NCBI GenBank assembly: GCA_937898265.1
Contig: CALEJM010000118.1
Coordinates: 1 to 9,401 of the forward strand
Direction: 5' to 3'
Origin: an uncultured Porphyromonadaceae bacterium
GTDB taxonomy: Bacteria > Bacteroidota > Bacteroidia > Bacteroidales > Paludibacteraceae
Length of the DNA stretch: 9,401 nt
The position numbers and the translations under genes were made by a program. Positions 8,501 to 9,401 of this stretch are shown here, one piece after another. Within the stretch, counting starts at the first letter, position 1. Every line of letters begins with the position of its first letter. Under the pieces are notes generated by a model that did no database searches, had not been told where the DNA came from, and worked only from the letters and a program-made list of their open reading frames with translations.

Positions 8501-9401
8501 TACCATGTCGACCTCGACCAATACACAGGTACAGGTCGCAGCGTAGCCTTCTTCACTGTTGGCTCTTCTGCTTATATCGACGAAGTCGAGATTCTCCCAA
8601 TCCCATCTTGCGTTGAAGCGGACTTCAACCTCACCGCTTCGGTGGGCGCTGTCACTGTCAACATCGTTCCTGCTAAGGCTACCGATACTCAGTGGGATGT
8701 TGTTGTAACTACCGATCCTAACGATGCTGACCCATCAGCAGAAGTTTATGCTCAAACCGTTACCAACACCAGCGTTACCGTAAGCGGTCTCCAGAACGTG
8801 ACCACCTACTATGTATTCGTTCGTACACGTTGCTCTTCTTCTGAGCAGTCTGGCTGGACCAGCAAGTCTATTGCTACTCCTTGTGGTCTCTACACCCTTC
8901 CATTTGCTGAAGGCTTCGCCGTCAACGGCACAGCCACCATGCCATCTTGCTGGGAGCGTCTCAGCGGTGAAATCGGAAGTACCCTCACCGCTTCTACCAA
9001 CGGTTGGCAGACCAATGCCGGCAACAATGGTATCGTAGGTCCTCACATGAAGTACAATTTGTATAGCACATACAAATACTGGCTCGTTTCTCCAACCATC
9101 ACCATCGACAGCACAGCAGCTCTCAGTTTCGACCTTGCCAAGACTGGTTGGAACAACGGCAACGCCTACACCACCAACACCTCTGACGACCGTCTCCTCG
9201 TAATCGTCAGCACCGACGGTGGCAACACTTGGAGTGAGACTAATACCATCGCCGAATGGAACTCTACAAGCACCACTCGCGATATCAACGCCATTCCTAA
9301 CACCACCGAACGTGAAACCATTTCATTGAATGCATACGTTGGTCAGAACATCCGTATCGCATTCTATGGCGAGTCTACCGCTGCTGGTACCGACTACGAC
9401 C
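1529..9401 (+). CDS. Chimeric ORF: IleRS N-terminal third fused in frame to giant FN3/anchor-J surface protein, 3' end outside window
   Basis: I translated every codon from ATG 1529 to the right edge and met no stop: 2,624 complete codons plus one base. The ATG is supported by the family-like N-terminus MKKFTEYKGLDLSAINKE and by a promoter about 40 bp upstream. Residues 1 to about 352 are isoleucyl-tRNA synthetase. From about 354 the protein is an extracellular-type array of beta modules alternating with eight FN3 domains, rich in Thr, Asn, Asp, Ala and Ser and poor in Lys. The two parts belong to different compartments: cytoplasmic aminoacylation versus cell surface. There is no signal peptide or membrane segment at the N-terminus or at the join. 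A C-terminal sorting domain, expected in Bacteroidota surface proteins of this kind, would lie past the window. The frame is certain from the sequence. Whether one protein of this form exists is doubtful; a misassembly or deletion joining two genes is the simplest explanation. Confidence 0.75.
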   Translation, partial: MKKFTEYKGLDLSAINKERQEKWEQNHLFEQSIETREGNPTFVFYEGPPSANGMPGIHHVLARTIKDTFCRYKTMQGFQVKRKAGWDTHGLPVELGVEKMLGITKEDIGKKISVDDYNNACRKEVMKYTKEWTSLTQKMGYWVDLDNPYITYDNKYIETLWWLLKQLYNKGLLYKGYTIQPYSPAAGTGLSSHELNQPGCYRDVKDTTVTVQFKIKGDRFGENAYFLAWTTTPWTLPSNTALCVGPKIEYSIVKSKNPYSDQPATYIIATPLLSAYFGEKKVAEFEVVGTLMGTELEGIEYEQLIPWAYPGDGGFRVILGDYVTTEDGTGIVHIAPTFGADDAFVAKKAGIPGMTFTTTQDPVIPTYLCSFDNPAQNSQWQMFNGTNGWYIGTATDADNGANLGALYISNNNGANHTYTTTQTSYSWAVRAVHFDVGIYDISFDWLCNGDGNWDNLRAFLVPTDVTFTGGNATANAQGMTGSTNTTPNRWIDIPGGILNAKTTWQHVAKTYTFTEATDYNLVFFWKNDNSGGSLPAAVDNVNIVRQTCATPTNLHALTGYTQLTSFRLSWTPSILGETAWDVRILLDTIMVKDTTVYGLPVQVNGLQPTQNYTVMVRSNCGDGDVSAWTIETIPTACGDINTLPYNESFRSTSAINRNFPNCWNNLTTYNAYADTPSRDGDEHSLYFAGAVCTPSFNVPGKTVSDFSVNFSLTPSFTSAVGGYMIVGVATAADANTVTYVDTVYYPDYGSWADYKVNLTSYQGMGTYIVFIPTGYVWIDNVSIDQRNLCPPVTNVAASNISTTSAHITWDAETDITNSWDVAVVLHGADVATATFQTVNTTEYNVTGLVHSTDYDVYVRSHCGSAWTKAEFTTLLLPNPLPFTCGFEANETVTNYWKHANNAGNNHWIVGSDVNNGGSQAFYITNDGTTNGYANTSLSRAYGFVSLAFTAGEHTISYDWKGAASGNAGYVRAALAPKTVDFTTVSTVSAFGFPAGWIAVDNGTTTTTGDWKTTTTNVTFYEADTMLLVFYWYNDANGGSATAGVVDNVSVIRSSGCIDAGNLAATTDLFGNTTLTWAASDPGATYHIVISTASLTDPSTATNAVVDTTVSTNTATVQLGSNVQYYIYVQTTCSGSSTQWTSLNYTTPCSAVQSLVEDFQSCSYYVTLPGCWYSYAASSYAKPKATYNDAANSHNSTCALRFYGSESYAATGAISRPLNQTKVSFWLTQEAGDYGSPGKIVVGYLTNQEDFTTFVPVDTVFCTAADTYQYFEVNFGGLTNLTVPFYIGFRNYDANGGYSHMDDVEVSEFRMCQTPSNIGVTNLTTNGANLSWSAGNGLTYDIIISTAAVDPETATENDADVYLYETAYTSNSLDLSGSLDPSTVYYVYLKADCQSADGKPSFWSAPYRFATLCNAMSIPYTETFASPVAGADVQPLCWSVSNDVTGSVTVDLPYISDLRAADSDGKSLYMNGAYSSSSAQSKAIAALPSFTTPVSQLMMTFSARAEANNRRLLVGVMSNPTDASSFVAVDTITLTTSWRRKIVDFSGVTATGNIAFIADGGLDNAAVAVNIDSINLDLVHGCLIPKSVVTSNVTGESVDVMVETNTNLDNMVRIMISAQNTTTPATLTNTVVDTTVNVANLPITLGGLQPLTTYYVYSAVACGNGVYSDYYDQSVSFQTACGIYTLPYSENFNSYAASQFPQCWDRIGSTTYPRTSTTRRWNSTGYSLQVGNAVTCIMPQMDIQDMSNVEMSFRLAKSSSTGTYYLYVGVITDPTSTASFVPVDTITVPYANTGATAMSAQTVNFSNYAGAQGGRIAFRATNNNVFIDEINIIENLPCAAPTNFAANNITDESVELSWDLAAGHTDAPYQIVYAAAGNDAMQNTPVDLTAGTTTYTISGLTDNTTYNFYIRTICAAGDTSAWSTVSATTLAGAFTVPFTFDFEDATENANWQFIASTDNDGIANNFYIGTAASNGGSYGLYVSNDGGTTNGYNNGDETAIYAIHPFSLRSAKNLLVSFDYKVNGETGYDYGRVYIVPQTVNLANFDLYALQTTTHNAGWVDADNGTELEDQLTWTTLTGSADLAAGDYYLVMAWRNDGSVGTNPSIAFDNIVVREKTCYAENVSAAAGSTSAVINASTDCPTVILKVLEGTTEVVNTVTALPYTATGLTPNTNYTVELRGLCTSGDTTAITTGSFKTLCADIFVDAQNHYFEDFESYTSGTAGDMGCWIRGKDASTSSLPYVSTSYTTATSSKCAYLYSYSTSRFQYMATPNITGTAINNLRVKFKGNLTYSSYRVAVGVMTDPEDPTTFVGIDTISPSSNTWADYHVDLDQYTGTGRSVAFFTVGSSAYIDEVEILPIPSCVEADFNLTASVGAVTVNIVPAKATDTQWDVVVTTDPNDADPSAEVYAQTVTNTSVTVSGLQNVTTYYVFVRTRCSSSEQSGWTSKSIATPCGLYTLPFAEGFAVNGTATMPSCWERLSGEIGSTLTASTNGWQTNAGNNGIVGPHMKYNLYSTYKYWLVSPTITIDSTAALSFDLAKTGWNNGNAYTTNTSDDRLLVIVSTDGGNTWSETNTIAEWNSTSTTRDINAIPNTTERETISLNAYVGQNIRIAFYGESTAAGTDYD
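2588..3436 (+). repeat. Module pair 1: type A beta module + FN3
   Basis: Residues 354-547 form the first extracellular-type module, directly after the IleRS join. It is class A: SFDN followed by W..., a GWYIGTATDADNGAN string, LYISNNNG, then FDWLCNGDGNWDN and a closing AAVDNVNIVRQ beta strand. The opening TFTTTQDPVIPTYLCSFD looks like the mature N-terminus of a secreted protein whose signal peptide is absent. Residues 548-636 are FN3: CATPTNL start, FRLSWT strand, GLQPTQNYTVMVRSNCG, closing SAWTIETIPT. Cysteines 548 and 620 form the recurring FN3 pair. Met354 sits exactly at the join but is not followed by a signal sequence. Confidence 0.8.
3437..4153 (+). repeat. Module pair 2: type B beta module + FN3
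   Basis: Residues 637-788 are the first class B module. It opens with CGDINTLPYNESF, has FPNCW with Cys662, then SLYFAGAVCTPSF, IVGVATAADANTVTYVDTV (Asp741 of the D-T-V tripeptide), YKVNLTSYQGMGTYIVF and a closing VWIDNVSID strand. This order resembles choice-of-anchor-J / cleaved-adhesin domains of Bacteroidota surface proteins. Residues 789-875 are FN3 (CPPVTNV, AHITWDA, GLVHSTDYDVYVRSHCG, AWTKAEFTTL) with cysteines 789 and 862. Confidence 0.8.
4154..4969 (+). repeat. Module pair 3: type A beta module + FN3
   Basis: Residues 876-1055 are class A: CGFEANETV, NNHWIVGSDVNNGG, FYITNDGTTNGYAN, then HTISYDWKG and VRAALAP, and a closing VVDNVSVIRSS. There is no Cys-Trp motif. Residues 1056-1147 are FN3 with cysteines 1056 and 1132. 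Around 4892-4913 the DNA becomes very AT-rich (QYYIYVQ, using an ATA isoleucine codon), unlike the C-ending codons used elsewhere in the array. Confidence 0.78.
4970..5761 (+). repeat. Module pair 4: type B beta module + FN3
   Basis: Residues 1148-1310 are class B: CSAVQSLVEDFQ start, LPGCW (Cys1170, with an extra Cys1161), ALRFYGSE, VVGYLTNQEDFTTFVPVDTV (Asp1257), YFEVNFGGL and MDDVEVSEF. The opening lacks the usual LPY. Residues 1311-1411 are a long FN3 (CQTPSNIGV, ANLSWSAG, STVYYVYLKADCQ, SAPYRFATL) with cysteines 1311 and 1392. Confidence 0.78.
5762..6565 (+). repeat. Module pair 5: type B beta module + FN3
   Basis: Residues 1412-1580 are class B: CNAMSIPYTETF, QPLCW (Cys1436), KSLYMNGAYSS, LVGVMSNPTDASSFVAVDTI (Asp1529), RRKIVDFSGV, and a VAVNIDSINLD closing strand. 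It follows another class B module, so the classes do not strictly alternate. Residues 1581-1679 are a diverged FN3 in which the usual W of the B strand is missing (VDVMVETN). It keeps GGLQPLTTYYVYSAVACGN and cysteines 1581 and 1661. Confidence 0.75.
6566..7318 (+). repeat. Module pair 6: type B beta module + FN3
   Basis: Residues 1680-1836 are class B: CGIYTLPYSENF, FPQCW (Cys1702), YSLQVGNAVTCIMPQMDI, YVGVITDPTSTASFVPVDTI (Asp1784), QTVNFSNY and NNVFIDEINIIE. Residues 1837-1930 are the most canonical FN3 in the array (CAAPTNFAANNITDESVELSW start, then YQIVYAAAG, ISGLTDNTTYNFYIRTICA and SAWSTVSATT), with cysteines 1837 and 1913. Confidence 0.8.
7319..8119 (+). repeat. Module pair 7: type A beta module + short FN3
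   Basis: Residues 1931-2116 are class A: FTFDFEDATENANWQF, NNFYIGTAASNGG, LYVSNDGGTTNGYNNGDE, LLVSFDYKVNGE, YGRVYIVPQ, and a closing SIAFDNIVVREK. It is closest to module 3 in its NDG-TTNGY string. Residues 2117-2197 form the shortest FN3 here, about 81 residues, without a B-strand Trp (SAVINAST). It keeps GLTPNTNYTVELRGLC and cysteines 2117 and 2181, with an extra Cys2139. Confidence 0.75.
8120..8881 (+). repeat. Module pair 8: type B beta module + FN3
   Basis: Residues 2198-2360 are class B: CADIFVDAQNHYFEDFES start, DMGCW (Cys2226), KCAYLYSYS, AVGVMTDPEDPTTFVGIDTI (Asp2313), YHVDLDQYTGTGRSVAFF and SSAYIDEVEIL. Residues 2361-2451 are FN3 (CVEADFNLTA, AVTVNIVPA, TQWDVVVTTDPND, VSGLQNVTTYYVFVRTRCS, GWTSKSIATP) with cysteines 2361 and 2435. 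Confidence 0.78.
8882..9401 (+). repeat. Module 9: choice-of-anchor-J-like module, cut by the window edge
   Basis: Residues 2452-2624 begin like class B (CGLYTLPFAEGF, PSCW with Cys2474). They then follow a different pattern: WLVSPTITIDS, LSFDLAKTGWNNGNAY, DDRLLVIVSTDGGNTWSE, ETISLNAYVGQNIRIAFYGES. The STDGGNTW string and the following IRIAFY strand are typical of choice-of-anchor-J domains in Bacteroidota secreted proteins, so I treat this as a third class. The end of the module, and any later FN3 or C-terminal sorting domain, lie outside the window. Confidence 0.75.

Overview
The window looks like a member of the Bacteroidales (Bacteroidota), probably an uncultured gut-type genome. The evidence is a lipoprotein-type gene, a predicted promoter with an exact TAnnTTTG -7 box, an isoleucyl-tRNA synthetase (IleRS) N-terminus of the Bacteroides/Prevotella type, and a giant Thr/Asn/Asp-rich surface protein built from fibronectin III (FN3) and choice-of-anchor-J / cleaved-adhesin-like modules. 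All recognisable genes are on the + strand.

Layout. (1) Positions 2-1318 hold the 3' part of an AT-rich gene for a probable lipoprotein with propeller-like repeats. Its true start probably lies left of the window. (2) Positions 1319-1528 are intergenic: a strong intrinsic terminator at 1337-1369, an inverted repeat at 1406-1440, and a Bacteroidota-type promoter at 1459-1489. (3) From ATG 1529 one reading frame runs without a stop to the right edge (2,624 codons plus one base). Codons 1 to about 352 are the N-terminal third of IleRS, including the HIGH-equivalent motif, the GWDTHGLP motif and both ends of the editing domain. Near codon 352 the similarity to IleRS stops abruptly, and the frame continues as a modular extracellular protein of nine ~150-195-residue beta-rich modules separated by eight FN3 domains. 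The ninth module is cut by the window edge.

The join at about 2579-2590 is the main anomaly. It removes the second half of the IleRS Rossmann fold, the KMSKS loop and the anticodon-binding domain. It also leaves the surface protein without a visible signal peptide. Either this is an assembly chimera or deletion joining two unrelated genes, or it is a genuine and very unusual fusion. I favour an artefact or rearrangement, but sequence alone cannot decide.

The surface-protein part is internally regular. All eight FN3 domains carry a non-canonical pair of cysteines. Six of the nine intervening modules carry a second pair ending in a Cys-Trp motif. Five carry an Asp-Thr-(Val/Ile) tripeptide at the same position, which matches the Bacteroides O-glycosylation sequon. 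I found no RNA genes, CRISPR arrays, insertion sequences, phage genes or defence genes. The remaining open frames on both strands inside 1529-9401 look like shadows of the long frame.
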